Positions 1-8,436 of a stretch of DNA of 64,000 nt are shown piece after piece. The stretch's first letter is position 1. Each line of letters opens with the position of its first letter. The position numbers were made by a program, and so were the translations under genes. The notes beneath the pieces were generated by a model that was given only the letters and a program-made list of their open reading frames with translations, did not search any database and was not told the origin of the DNA. Origin of the DNA: an uncultured Flavobacteriaceae bacterium (lineage in GTDB: Bacteria > Bacteroidota > Bacteroidia > Flavobacteriales > Flavobacteriaceae); NCBI GenBank assembly GCA_947500435.1, contig CANMRV010000007.1, positions 231,960-295,959 of the forward strand, in the 5' to 3' direction.

Positions 1-210
1 GAGGAATACGACGAAACCGAAGAACAACAGTTGAAATTAATGTACAAAGCCGTAAAACAGTTAGGAGACATTGATAAGGCATTAGTTTTTCTTTATTTGG
101 AAGACAAAGATTATAGCGAGATATCAGATACTCTTGGTATTACAGAAGTAAACGCGAGGGTAAAAATGAATCGCATAAAGAATAAATTAAGAACCATATT
201 GAATCCTTAG
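1..210 (+). CDS. ECF-type RNA polymerase sigma factor, C-terminal fragment
   Basis: This is the last 69 codons of a gene that begins before the window. The frame is open from base 1 to the stop at 208-210. The fragment has the shape of sigma-70 region 4: a run of predicted helices containing DYSEISDTLGITEVNARVKM, the helix-turn-helix that would read the -35 promoter element, then a basic tail (RIKNKLRTIL). ECF sigma factors redirect RNA polymerase to small regulons and are often paired with a membrane anti-sigma protein. The next gene starts 4 bases after the stop and encodes a membrane protein, so the two are probably co-transcribed. Family assignment is good; the ECF subgroup cannot be judged from the fragment. 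Confidence 0.8.
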   Translation, partial: EEYDETEEQQLKLMYKAVKQLGDIDKALVFLYLEDKDYSEISDTLGITEVNARVKMNRIKNKLRTILNP

Positions 211-214
211 GTTT

Positions 215-871
215 ATGATGGACGAACTAGAATTACTAAAAAAAGATTGGCAGAAGAAAGAGGAGCATCTTCCTAAATTGTCATATAATGAAATTTACAC
301 CATGCTGTGGAAAAAATCTTCTTCTATAGTAAAATGGATTTTTTACATAAGTATTATTGAGCTTGTTTTTTGGATAGTACTAAATGCTGCGCCATTTTTT
401 ATGGATTCTTACCAAGAAAAGCTAGGGGACATTGATGATTCCTTTTCAATCACTTTTATCATTGTTTCTACAATATTTACTTTCGGAGTAATTCTAATAT
501 TCATCTATTTCTTGTACAAGGCATATCGCAGTATTTCAGTAGTTGATAATGTAAAATCACTAATGGAAAGTATTCTAAAAACTCGAAAAATTGTTCAATA
601 CTATGTGGGCTATAATATAGTAATGGCGATTTTAGTAACTATTTATATGATTTACCATTTGTTTACTCATGACGAAAAAGTAATGGAGCTTTTTCAGACT
701 ATTCGCGAAGAAGGTTCTGAATTAAAATTTTGGTTGCTTGGTGCAGTATTTATGGTTCTTGGTATGGTTCTAGTAGTTGGCTTTATTTGGTTGTTTTACC
801 GACTTATTTATGGCTTTCTCTTAAGAAAATTGAACCACAACTATAGGGAACTCAAAAAATTGGAAGTCTAA
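215..871 (+). CDS. Four-helix membrane protein following the sigma factor
   Basis: A 218-residue protein with a charged N-terminus (MMDELELLKKDWQKKEE) and four strongly hydrophobic segments near residues 38-62, 75-103, 130-150 and 172-205. I do not recognise a named domain. Its position 4 bases downstream of a sigma factor, in the same direction, suggests a partner role, possibly anti-sigma-like control by membrane sequestration; that is inference from context only. Two ATG codons lie in tandem at the start and either could be used. The stop overlaps the stop of the convergent acyltransferase gene in a CTAA at 868-871. Confidence 0.7.
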   Translation: MMDELELLKKDWQKKEEHLPKLSYNEIYTMLWKKSSSIVKWIFYISIIELVFWIVLNAAPFFMDSYQEKLGDIDDSFSITFIIVSTIFTFGVILIFIYFLYKAYRSISVVDNVKSLMESILKTRKIVQYYVGYNIVMAILVTIYMIYHLFTHDEKVMELFQTIREEGSELKFWLLGAVFMVLGMVLVVGFIWLFYRLIYGFLLRKLNHNYRELKKLEV

Positions 872-1677
872 CTTTTGGAACTATATCTTCTAGCTTTGTT
901 TTCTTCTTCATAAGCTAGCAATTCTTTTTCTGGAATAACCTTTAAAAAAGAAGGATGCTGCTCTATGGCATACTCTAATTTCTCAATAATAGATTCGAAA
1001 GATTCATTTTCGTAATCAATTTCTAAAGGCTCTTTTATAACCATCGATTGTAGAATACCCTTCTTTTTTATACGCAGCCCCTTTTTATCAAAGGAGCGCC
1101 GAAAACCATCTATTACTACCGGCACAACAACAGGTTTATACTTTTTAATAATATGAGAAGTGCCTTTCCGTAATGGCTTCCAAGGAGTTGTAGTCCCTTG
1201 AGGAAAGGTAATTACCCAACCATCTTCTAATGCTTTTCCAATATTTGAAATATCGCTAAACTTTACCTTTCGGTTGATGTCTTTACCTTCTGAACGCCAA
1301 GTTCGTTCAACGCTAATTGATCCTGCGTAGGCCAATATTTTTGTCAAAAGACTCTTTTTCATGGTCTCCGCAGCAGCAATGTAATACATGTTTAATTTCG
1401 GATTCCATATGTACCCTAGTCCTTTGATGCTATCATCCCTACCTTTTAAGCTGGCGTTAAAAACATGAAACATAGCGACCACATCGGCAAAATAAGTCTG
1501 ATGATTACTAACAAATAATACATTTTCACTGGGCAAATTTCGAATAACATCAGACCCTTCTATTTCTAGTTTATTAAAACGTTTGTAACGTTGATGGGTG
1601 ACAACAGCTAAAATACGGATTAGCCATTTTTTCAAAAATAGAATATGTCCAAAAGGATTTTTTTTAAATAAGCCCAT
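868..1677 (-). CDS. Lysophospholipid acyltransferase (PlsC-like)
   Basis: A 269-residue protein of the PlsC/1-acyl-glycerol-phosphate acyltransferase superfamily, which transfers acyl chains from a thioester donor to lysophospholipid-type acceptors at the inner membrane. Seen: the first motif SNHQTYFAD near residues 57-65, a glycine-containing second block (FPQGTTT) and a conserved hydrophobic N-terminal half. Both motifs differ from the textbook form: the His and Asp are separated by five residues rather than four, and FPEGT reads FPQGT. ATG at 1677 is preferred; an upstream in-frame TTG at 1710 would add 11 residues. A promoter-like TAGATTTTG lies at 1723-1715 on this strand. The gene converges on the preceding membrane protein. 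Confidence 0.8.
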   Translation of the reverse strand: MGLFKKNPFGHILFLKKWLIRILAVVTHQRYKRFNKLEIEGSDVIRNLPSENVLFVSNHQTYFADVVAMFHVFNASLKGRDDSIKGLGYIWNPKLNMYYIAAAETMKKSLLTKILAYAGSISVERTWRSEGKDINRKVKFSDISNIGKALEDGWVITFPQGTTTPWKPLRKGTSHIIKKYKPVVVPVVIDGFRRSFDKKGLRIKKKGILQSMVIKEPLEIDYENESFESIIEKLEYAIEQHPSFLKVIPEKELLAYEEENKARRYSSKS

Positions 1678-1727
1678 ATTTGGTAGTGAGGTGATTTTGA
1701 GTGCTTGCAATGTACAAAATCTACTAC

Positions 1728-2369
1728 TTATAACACTTGTTTTAGCAACTCTTTGACCTCGCTAAGCATCATGGCGGTAGCACCCCAAACGGTGTAACCA
1801 TTTAATTTAAAGGCAGGTACTGCAATATTCTTCGCATAGGAAGTTGAAAGTGTCTGTTCAAAAAGATTGGCGTCATTCATAAAATCGGTAAGTGAAACCT
1901 CAACCAATGATTCGACCTCCGCTTCCTGCAGCACAAAAGGAACAGTTTGTTCATAGAGACCAACAAAAGGATAAACTTCAAAATTACTTGGCGGTATATA
2001 TACTTTACTTAAAGATTTTATTACTGAAATTCGTTCTATAGGCACGCCTACTTCTTCGTTCGTTTCTCGAAGTGCAGTTTCTTGCAAATCAGCATCTTCT
2101 AATTCAAACTTTCCTCCAGGAAATGCAATTTGATTTGAATGCACACCTTTATAGGTCTTTCTTAGGATTAAGAGTAAATGCGTAATATTCTCGTTTTTAG
2201 GATAAAATAAGGCCAATACTCCTGCTTTTTTGGCATGTTTACGTTGAGGGTTTGCCATCTCTAATTCCTCCAATCTATCTTTATGAGCCATTTTAAAATG
2301 GGCCACTTCCCCTGGTAAGGGTAGATTTTTTATTTTTGATACTTGTTGCGAAAAAAAAGTATAGTCCAT
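1728..2369 (-). CDS. NUDIX hydrolase, CoA pyrophosphatase type
   Basis: A 213-residue NUDIX protein. Seen: the UPF0035-type lead-in GVHSNQIAFPGGKFE followed by ETALRETNEEVGV, the helix that binds Mg2+ through its glutamates. This combination is typical of coenzyme A diphosphatases, which split CoA and its derivatives into phosphopantetheine and 3',5'-ADP. The frame is open to 2465, but the ATG at 2369 gives the N-terminus expected for the family (short helix, then LPGEVAHFKM). That start shares bases with the start of the divergent cyclophilin gene. CoA specificity is inferred from the family; other nucleotide substrates are possible. Confidence 0.82.
   Translation of the reverse strand: MDYTFFSQQVSKIKNLPLPGEVAHFKMAHKDRLEELEMANPQRKHAKKAGVLALFYPKNENITHLLLILRKTYKGVHSNQIAFPGGKFELEDADLQETALRETNEEVGVPIERISVIKSLSKVYIPPSNFEVYPFVGLYEQTVPFVLQEAEVESLVEVSLTDFMNDANLFEQTLSTSYAKNIAVPAFKLNGYTVWGATAMMLSEVKELLKQVL
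2331..2338 (+). promoter_or_regulatory. Candidate -7 promoter element for the cyclophilin lipoprotein gene
   Basis: TATTTTTG matches the Bacteroidetes -7 consensus TAnnTTTG exactly and lies 29 bases before the ATG at 2368, inside the coding region of the opposing NUDIX gene. No convincing -33 TTG is present at the usual distance, so this is tentative. Confidence 0.4.
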
Positions 2370-3090
2370 GTCATTCAAAAGAATCGCTTTCAATACAATA
2401 ATACCATTATTATTTTTACTGGGATGTAAGGAAAATACGGAGAAAAAAATATCCAAAGAACCCAAAATAGAGCTTGCTCAAGATTCCATGGATACTGTAG
2501 AAATTATTCCCCAAGACAAGGAAATAGATGCAGAAGAATTTAAACTCGATGAGGAGAATTCTATTCAGTTTTTCTTTGATTATCAAAAAGATTTAAAGGA
2601 AAACAAAGTAAAACTAACCACAAGCATGGGAAGCTTTACGGTGCAGTTATATGACAACGTACCTTACCATAAAGCCAATTTTGTCTTCCTGACCCGCCAA
2701 GGCTATTTTGACGGGACACAATTTCACCGAATCGTCAAGAATTTCATCATTCAAGGTGGAAATGCAGATGATGACGTTACAGCAGGCAAGAGAAGAAAAT
2801 TGGGAAGATATCTTTTACCACCTGATACCAGAAAAGGTTATAAACACCATCGTGGAACTTTGTCAATGCCAAGTAGTGAAATCAATAATCCACATAAATT
2901 GGCTTCACCTTACGAATTCTTCATTGTAGTTACAAAGCCCGGTTCTTATCATTTGGATGGCGGATTCACTCCCTTCGGTAAAGTCATTCAAGGAATGGAT
3001 GTGGTTGATAAAATCAATGCTGTGGAAGTTGGAAAAGGAGATTGGCCTCAACAAAATGTATATATTGAAAAAGCGGAAGTTATTCAGTAA
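2368..3090 (+). CDS. Cyclophilin-type peptidyl-prolyl isomerase, lipoprotein
   Basis: A 240-residue protein with a lipoprotein signal peptide (charged MSFKR, hydrophobic core, lipobox LFLLGC at residues 16-21), then an acidic linker and a cyclophilin domain from about residue 75. Seen in the domain: TSMGSFTVQLYDNVPYHKAN, GYFDGTQFHRIVKNFIIQGG and the F-x-P-FGKV block near the end, which are the active-site and cyclosporin-fold signatures. It should catalyse cis-trans isomerisation of prolyl bonds in exported proteins, anchored to a membrane facing the periplasm. An acidic and basic insertion (around KRRKLGRYLLPPDTRKGYKH) replaces the shorter loop of minimal cyclophilins. Divergent from, and overlapping at the start codon with, the NUDIX gene. 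Confidence 0.85.
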   Translation: MSFKRIAFNTIIPLLFLLGCKENTEKKISKEPKIELAQDSMDTVEIIPQDKEIDAEEFKLDEENSIQFFFDYQKDLKENKVKLTTSMGSFTVQLYDNVPYHKANFVFLTRQGYFDGTQFHRIVKNFIIQGGNADDDVTAGKRRKLGRYLLPPDTRKGYKHHRGTLSMPSSEINNPHKLASPYEFFIVVTKPGSYHLDGGFTPFGKVIQGMDVVDKINAVEVGKGDWPQQNVYIEKAEVIQ

Positions 3091-3122
3091 GCAGTTGTCA
3101 AAATTAATTTTTGCCTTGGCAC

Positions 3123-3728
3123 CTACTCTCTATAAATATTCGGCAAGGCAATCTTGAATTTTACGGCTAACAATCTAGCAATAATTGTAACGAGAATTGC
3201 ACATACATAAGCATACTCAGTAATAATGAGTAGCTCTCTAAAAAGAAAATAACTTGCGGCCCCTAAAATACAGGCTGTTGCGTAAACTTCTTTTCGGAAT
3301 ATTACGGGAATTTCATTACAAAGAATATCGCGAATAACGCCTCCGAAGCAAGCAGTAATCGTTCCTAAGGCTATACACATAATTGGTAATAACTCTACTG
3401 AAAGTCCTTTTTCCACCCCCACCATCGTAAAAAGCCCGATACCGATGGTATCAAAAAGAAACAATGTTTTTCTTAAATACTTCAGTTGGTTTGAGAAAAT
3501 AACGGCGAATACCACTGTCCCGAGTACTACCAAAATATAGGTGTAATCACGCATCCAGACAACCGGAGTGTTTCCAATGAGAATATCTCTTAAAGTTCCG
3601 CCTCCAATAGCAGTTACAAAAGCAATAATAAAAACCCCAAAAATATCCAGTTTCTTTTCCATCGCGACTAATACCCCTGAGATGGCAAAGGCAATGGTTC
3701 CTAAAATGTCGATGGTGAGATAGAACAT
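3123..3728 (-). CDS. TRIC-type cation channel / UPF0126 membrane protein
   Basis: A 201-residue integral membrane protein with about seven helices. It has the internal duplication of the TRIC (trimeric intracellular cation channel) / UPF0126 family: GGGTLRDILIG near residues 42-52 and GGVIRDILCNEIPVIF near residues 128-143. The GGG and GG kinks and following RD are the family's signature. Prokaryotic members form trimeric, mainly K+-conducting pores in the inner membrane; the physiological role in flavobacteria is unknown. Transcribed alone, convergent with the cyclophilin gene. Confidence 0.85.
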   Translation of the reverse strand: MFYLTIDILGTIAFAISGVLVAMEKKLDIFGVFIIAFVTAIGGGTLRDILIGNTPVVWMRDYTYILVVLGTVVFAVIFSNQLKYLRKTLFLFDTIGIGLFTMVGVEKGLSVELLPIMCIALGTITACFGGVIRDILCNEIPVIFRKEVYATACILGAASYFLFRELLIITEYAYVCAILVTIIARLLAVKFKIALPNIYRE

Positions 3729-3735
3729 GGTTTAA

Positions 3736-3759
3736 TCAGTGTTCAGTGTTCAGTGTTCA
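3736..3759. repeat. Short tandem repeat, 7-base unit TCAGTGT
   Basis: Three full copies of TCAGTGT plus a partial fourth (TCA) lie head to tail just upstream of the TRIC-type gene start. The unit length is not a multiple of the helical repeat, and no gene reads through it. It may be a slippage-prone site. Confidence 0.75.
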
Positions 3760-3831
3760 AAACTAGAGTTTTATCGGCATGAAACTATCAACAAAAACAC
3801 TTTCAGAAATTTGAAGCTTGAATTTAAACTT

Positions 3832-4557
3832 TTACAGTTGTTGTGTGAAATAATTATAATCTTTCAAAACGGTATCAATATACTGCTTGTCATACAATTC
3901 GGATTTCGTACCCAACAAACTTTCTACCTTATCTCTAAGGGTTTTAAGGGTTTTGAAATCATGACTCTTTTGGGCGATAAGATAGGTGTCTTTAATCAAA
4001 CGAACATCTTTGTCTGATAACACGGTTACATTAGTAAAAACAGGCGAATAGGCCTCTTCTACTTCTTCCAAAATAGTGTGTGAAACTTTGGTTTTATTCT
4101 TTGTGCTTATGACAACCGTTCCTGCGGCGGCATCACCTACCCTTTGTCTTCGTTCTGAGAAAAGAATGCTTAGTAGGCCAATAGAGCCGACAAAAATCCA
4201 GATATCAACTAAACGTAGCATCCAACGCACTAAATAATTAGACCAATGTACAGGGCTTCCGTCCAAACGAACCACCCGTATTTTTAAGAGCATTTTACCA
4301 ACAGTTCTACCATTAAATAAACTATGCATCACTAGAGAATAGCTCATGGCCGGCAAGAATATAAGACTCACTATTCCGATGGTCGTCCATTGATCGTCAA
4401 AAGCAAAATCGATTGCATCCGCTATCAATCCTACCAAATACGCATAGATATACAAAATGAACCCGTCTATCAAAAAAGCTAAAATTCGCTCACCAATACT
4501 TACAATTGTATACGACAAGTTAACATTTTGCGTTGTATTGACTTGAAGGTTGCTCAT
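3832..4557 (-). CDS. RDD family membrane protein
   Basis: A 241-residue protein. The RDD motif residues are visible: the Arg in GERILAFLIDGF near residues 22-33, with its first Asp, and later GRTVGKMLLKIRVVRLDGSP, the typical downstream loop. Three or four membrane helices are followed by a soluble C-terminal tail of about 90 residues. RDD proteins are membrane proteins of uncertain transport or channel function. The gene is divergent from the SpoIIM-like gene at 4593, and RDD genes recur beside MoxR/DUF58/SpoIIM clusters, so it is probably functionally part of the locus to its right. Confidence 0.85.
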   Translation of the reverse strand: MSNLQVNTTQNVNLSYTIVSIGERILAFLIDGFILYIYAYLVGLIADAIDFAFDDQWTTIGIVSLIFLPAMSYSLVMHSLFNGRTVGKMLLKIRVVRLDGSPVHWSNYLVRWMLRLVDIWIFVGSIGLLSILFSERRQRVGDAAAGTVVISTKNKTKVSHTILEEVEEAYSPVFTNVTVLSDKDVRLIKDTYLIAQKSHDFKTLKTLRDKVESLLGTKSELYDKQYIDTVLKDYNYFTQQL

Positions 4558-4592
4558 ATTAATACTATTTTTATATTCTAACCACTTACTTT

Positions 4593-5573
4593 ATGCGTGA
4601 GGCCGCTTTTGTAAAGCAAAATAAGGAAAAATGGATAGCATTTGAAAAGGCTATCAATTTCAATGCTGACCCTGATCCCGATGAACTTGCCAACGGTTAT
4701 ATTCAATTAACCAATGATTTGGCCTATGCACAGACGTATTACGAAAAAAGTAAGACTTTATTGTATTTAAACGGGTTGGCTTCTCAAGCACATCAAAAAA
4801 TTTACAAGAACAAAAAGGAAAGTAAAAACAGAATTGTTAGCTTTTGGAAAACAGAGTTTCCACTATTTTTCAAACAGTACCACAAAACCTTAGCGGTTAC
4901 TTTTCTGATTTTTGCTGTTGCCACAGCTATCGGAAGCATTTCAGCTATAAATGACACCACTTTTGTTCGTTTGATATTGGGCGATGCCTACGTCAACACC
5001 ACTTTAAATAATATCGCTGATGGCGACCCCACGGCCATTTACAAGGGAGGTAGCGAAATTGGAACTTTCCTTGGTATTACAATCAATAACATCAGAGTTG
5101 GTTTTTTAGCTTTTGCTTTTGGCGTTATGGCTAGTTTAGGTACCGTATATATTCTTTTTTCAAACGGAGTTATGCTCGGAGCCTTTATCACCTTTTTTTA
5201 TACCCAAGGTGTTTTTTTTGAGGCCAACAAACAAATTTGGCTTCATGGCACAATAGAGATTTCAGTGATTGTTATCGCAGGATGCGCCGGACTTATCATG
5301 GGCAATAGCATTTTATTTCCGAAGACCTTTTCGCGAAGAGTGTCATTTATGAAAGGGGCTAAAGACGGACTCAAAGTAGTCGTTAGTACTATTCCTTTTT
5401 TCATTATTGCCGGCTTTATTGAAGGTTTTATTACGCGCTATTCCAATATGCCAAATTGGTTGGCGTTCTTGATTATTGGCGGTTCCCTTTATCTAATTGT
5501 GTATTACTATATTTTATACCCTCGAATTCTAAATAAAAGAAATGCAAACAAACCAACCCAACTCGTTCATTGA
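4593..5573 (+). CDS. Stage II sporulation protein M (SpoIIM) family membrane protein
   Basis: A 326-residue protein with a soluble N-terminal region of about 95 residues (MREAAFVKQNKEKWIAFEKA) and a membrane domain from about residue 100 with a conserved GTFLGITINNIRVGFLAFAF core. This matches the SpoIIM family. The organism group does not sporulate; here the protein belongs to a widespread membrane cluster with a MoxR ATPase, where it may act as an envelope scaffold or transporter component. That role is inference. First gene of a seven-kilobase plus-strand operon; it overlaps the next gene by 32 bases. Confidence 0.82.
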   Translation: MREAAFVKQNKEKWIAFEKAINFNADPDPDELANGYIQLTNDLAYAQTYYEKSKTLLYLNGLASQAHQKIYKNKKESKNRIVSFWKTEFPLFFKQYHKTLAVTFLIFAVATAIGSISAINDTTFVRLILGDAYVNTTLNNIADGDPTAIYKGGSEIGTFLGITINNIRVGFLAFAFGVMASLGTVYILFSNGVMLGAFITFFYTQGVFFEANKQIWLHGTIEISVIVIAGCAGLIMGNSILFPKTFSRRVSFMKGAKDGLKVVVSTIPFFIIAGFIEGFITRYSNMPNWLAFLIIGGSLYLIVYYYILYPRILNKRNANKPTQLVH

Positions 5574-6492
5574 ACTTAAAATCAATAGAGATTTAGGCGG
5601 CATTGTTACCGCCTACTTTGATTTCTTGAAACAGAACATTAAAAAGTTTACGAATTTATTCTTGAGCTACAATGGTATTTTTTTAATTGGGCTTTTGATA
5701 GTCAGTTACCTTTTGGTTTCCGGTTTTGTTGGCATGATTGCCAATGAAAACAATAGTGGTTTTGGTGATTCTGGTATTGAGGACGAATCCTACCTTCTCT
5801 ATATGGGAGCCGGAGGTATTCTCTTCTTTATCATATTTATAATGGTCGCCATATTGAACTATAGCTTAGCCGGAGGATATATGATTAAATATGAAGAAAA
5901 CCAAGGCAATAACTTTGACAAAAAAGAAGTTTGGGATTTCTTCAAAAGCAAACTAGGTGCCGTTTTCGGATTCATTCTTCTGCTAATAGTACTGTATATC
6001 GGTTTTATGATCGTAAGTTTCATTTTTGCGATAATTCCCATTATAGGAATGTTCGCCCAATATATCGTTCAGTTTTTCATTACGGCTTGGATTGGTGTTT
6101 CCTTTTTTGCACTGCTATATGAAAACAAAGGGGTTACCGAATCTTACGGCGAAGGATGGAATTTGGTGTATAATAATTTCTGGAAATCCGTCGGCGTGAA
6201 TTTTATATTAGGCCTTCTGAATGGAATTCTACTACTCGTAGTTTTAATGATACCAGGTATTCTTGTGGGTATCTATAGTTTTCATGTGGTACAGAATAAT
6301 GTTGACGTAGGCGCGTCAATTCTACCAACGATTATCTATACACTCGCTACCTGCGCTTTTCTTATTGTATTTATATACTCCCAATGTATAACACAGTTCG
6401 TGAATGGTCTTTTGTACTTCTCATTGCATGAAAAAACATATAATACCAATGTTAGAAGTAAAATCGATGAAATCGGAAAGTTAGGCGAGTGA
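5542..6492 (+). CDS. Polytopic membrane protein of the MoxR/DUF58 cluster
   Basis: A 316-residue protein with a soluble N-terminal stretch (residues 1-40) and about six hydrophobic segments, the longest around residues 130-185 and 215-285. I recognise no specific domain. Its start lies inside the end of the SpoIIM gene (32-base overlap) and its stop overlaps the GTG of the following DUF4129 gene by four bases (GTGA), which implies translational coupling on both sides. Together with its neighbours it should be an inner-membrane component of the cluster; its function is unknown. Confidence 0.75.
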   Translation: MQTNQPNSFIELKINRDLGGIVTAYFDFLKQNIKKFTNLFLSYNGIFLIGLLIVSYLLVSGFVGMIANENNSGFGDSGIEDESYLLYMGAGGILFFIIFIMVAILNYSLAGGYMIKYEENQGNNFDKKEVWDFFKSKLGAVFGFILLLIVLYIGFMIVSFIFAIIPIIGMFAQYIVQFFITAWIGVSFFALLYENKGVTESYGEGWNLVYNNFWKSVGVNFILGLLNGILLLVVLMIPGILVGIYSFHVVQNNVDVGASILPTIIYTLATCAFLIVFIYSQCITQFVNGLLYFSLHEKTYNTNVRSKIDEIGKLGE

Positions 6493-7214
6493 TACGAATC
6501 TATTTCTTCATAACATTTTTTTGTTTTTCATTCTTCGGATTTTCTCAGGAAGAAAAAGACTCTTTGCAATTATCTGAAGATATTTCACAAGTTTTAGAAT
6601 CTCGATCCTTTGGCCAAGAACTCTCAGAAAAATATAGTGGTGATGAATTCGACTATAGCTCCCCTGAAGGAGAAGCTCAAAATCTTATTGGCCGCTTTTT
6701 ACTATGGTTGAGAAACCTATTGCAAGATACTTTTGGTTTCAATATAAATCCCGCATTTTTCAAGGTTTTAGAAATTCTCATTTACATCTCTATGGGAATT
6801 TTAGCACTATACTTCCTAATACGATTCTTCGTGAATGAAAACCTAACTTCAATTTTTTCCAAAAAAGCCACTTCGCTTATTGATATCAATCTATCCGAAG
6901 AACATATTGAAAATATTGACCTCGATGTAAAAATTAAAGAGGCCCTAGCCCAAAAAGAATATCGACTAGCCGTCCGATATCATTATCTCAGAGTTTTGAA
7001 GAACCTCTCTTTAAAAAATATTATCACTTGGGAATATGAAAAGACAAACACCGACTATCAAAATGAAATTACAATAACCGAATTGAAACCCCTTTTTCAA
7101 GAAGTATCATATTTGTACGATTACATCTGGTACGGTGAACAAGAAATAGATGAAAACGGATTCAAAGCAGCTGAAAAGCACTTTACAAATTTAAAAAAAA
7201 GGACACCCAACTAA
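6489..7214 (+). CDS. DUF4129 domain-containing membrane protein
   Basis: A 241-residue protein: hydrophobic N-terminal signal sequence (residues 1-19), an extracytoplasmic segment, one membrane helix near residues 92-112, and a C-terminal soluble domain with EYRLAVRYHYLRVLKNLSLK and ITWEYEKTNTDY, typical of the DUF4129 domain (PF13559) found beside MoxR/DUF58 genes. The start is GTG at 6489, overlapping the upstream stop as GTGA. Probably a membrane subunit of the cluster; biochemical role unknown. Confidence 0.78.
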   Translation: MIRIYFFITFFCFSFFGFSQEEKDSLQLSEDISQVLESRSFGQELSEKYSGDEFDYSSPEGEAQNLIGRFLLWLRNLLQDTFGFNINPAFFKVLEILIYISMGILALYFLIRFFVNENLTSIFSKKATSLIDINLSEEHIENIDLDVKIKEALAQKEYRLAVRYHYLRVLKNLSLKNIITWEYEKTNTDYQNEITITELKPLFQEVSYLYDYIWYGEQEIDENGFKAAEKHFTNLKKRTPN

Positions 7215-7216
7215 TT

Positions 7217-8434
7217 TTGGATAAAAGAACAAAAATAATAATTGGCATTTTCGCAGCAGTCCTGATTGGAATTATTGTGACTGAGATAGTGCGCCCCAAA
7301 CCCTTAAACTGGAGTCCTTCATATACTTCGAGTGATAAGATTCCTTTTGGGTGTTTTGTATTATTTAATGAACTTCCAACACTTTTCCCAAATAAAGAAG
7401 TGACCTCAGTAGATCAAAGTTTGTACGAAGTCCTGACAGAATTAGATACAGTATCAAAATCAAACTATTTGATGGTTAACAATGGTATCAGTTTTGACAA
7501 AGAAGAATACGATCAATTATTAGAATACGTTTCCCGAGGAAATGATGTTTTCATGGCCTCGACCTATTTTGGCGGATATTTATCAGACACCCTGAATCTA
7601 GACATAGATGCGAGTTACAGCATTCGAGAGGATACCGTAGCGCTAAGTCTGACGAATTCGCAATTCGAAACAAGTAAATTTGCCTTTACAAAGGGAATGT
7701 ACAACAGACATTTTACTTCTGTAGACACCTTAAACACTACAATCTTGGGTCACGTCACCTACAATGAAGAAACGTTTTCTTTAGACGGCGACCCCGAAAA
7801 CACTATCCAAAAGAAGCCAAATTTCGTAAAAATTCAATTTGGTGAAGGTCATTTTTACCTCAACGTCACTCCCCTTGCCTTTACCAATTTCTATATGCTT
7901 GCGGGTAACGAAGATTATGTGTCCAACTCATTTTCTTATTTAAAAAATCACAAGACTTTGTTTTGGGATAATTACAAAAAATCGGGTCGTATAATTATCG
8001 ATTCCCCTATGCGCTTTGTACTAAATCAACCATCCCTGAAATGGGGATATTATCTGACTTTAGTTGGCGTGTTATGTTTTTTTATTTTTAGAACTAAACG
8101 CGAACAACGCATTATTCCTGTTATTGAGCCCTTAGAAAATTCTTCGGTAGAATTTGCACGCACCGTTGGTAGTCTATACTACCAGCACAAAGATTACACC
8201 AATCTAATTTCGAAAAAAATAAACTACTTTTTAGAATTTGTGCGTAGCCACTACTATATCGACACAACTCAGATAAGTGAAAAAACAATCAAAGATTTAT
8301 CAGCGAAATCTGGCAAGCCTTTGACCGATGTAAAGGATTTAATAGATCTGATCAGTCAACTAAAAAATCGGTCACAGCATACAGAACATGATTTAATTGA
8401 ATTAAACAAAAAAATAACCTCCTTCAAAAAATAA
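7217..8434 (+). CDS. DUF4350 domain-containing membrane protein
   Basis: A 405-residue protein with an N-terminal membrane helix (residues 6-23), a large soluble domain (about 30-270) with the DUF4350 look (SSDKIPFGCFVLFNELPTLF, then a beta-rich fold related to glutamine-amidotransferase-like domains), a second helix near residues 275-292, and a cytoplasmic tail of about 110 residues. The start appears to be TTG at 7217, three bases after the upstream stop; no ATG is well placed. DUF4350 genes commonly sit between DUF4129 and MoxR genes, as here. Function unknown. Confidence 0.75.
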   Translation: MDKRTKIIIGIFAAVLIGIIVTEIVRPKPLNWSPSYTSSDKIPFGCFVLFNELPTLFPNKEVTSVDQSLYEVLTELDTVSKSNYLMVNNGISFDKEEYDQLLEYVSRGNDVFMASTYFGGYLSDTLNLDIDASYSIREDTVALSLTNSQFETSKFAFTKGMYNRHFTSVDTLNTTILGHVTYNEETFSLDGDPENTIQKKPNFVKIQFGEGHFYLNVTPLAFTNFYMLAGNEDYVSNSFSYLKNHKTLFWDNYKKSGRIIIDSPMRFVLNQPSLKWGYYLTLVGVLCFFIFRTKREQRIIPVIEPLENSSVEFARTVGSLYYQHKDYTNLISKKINYFLEFVRSHYYIDTTQISEKTIKDLSAKSGKPLTDVKDLIDLISQLKNRSQHTEHDLIELNKKITSFKK

Positions 8435-8436
8435 GC

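Noticed and set aside
4593..5573. SpoIIM as a sign of sporulation
   Set aside because: No other sporulation gene is present, and SpoIIM-family proteins are common in non-sporulating bacteria beside MoxR/DUF58.
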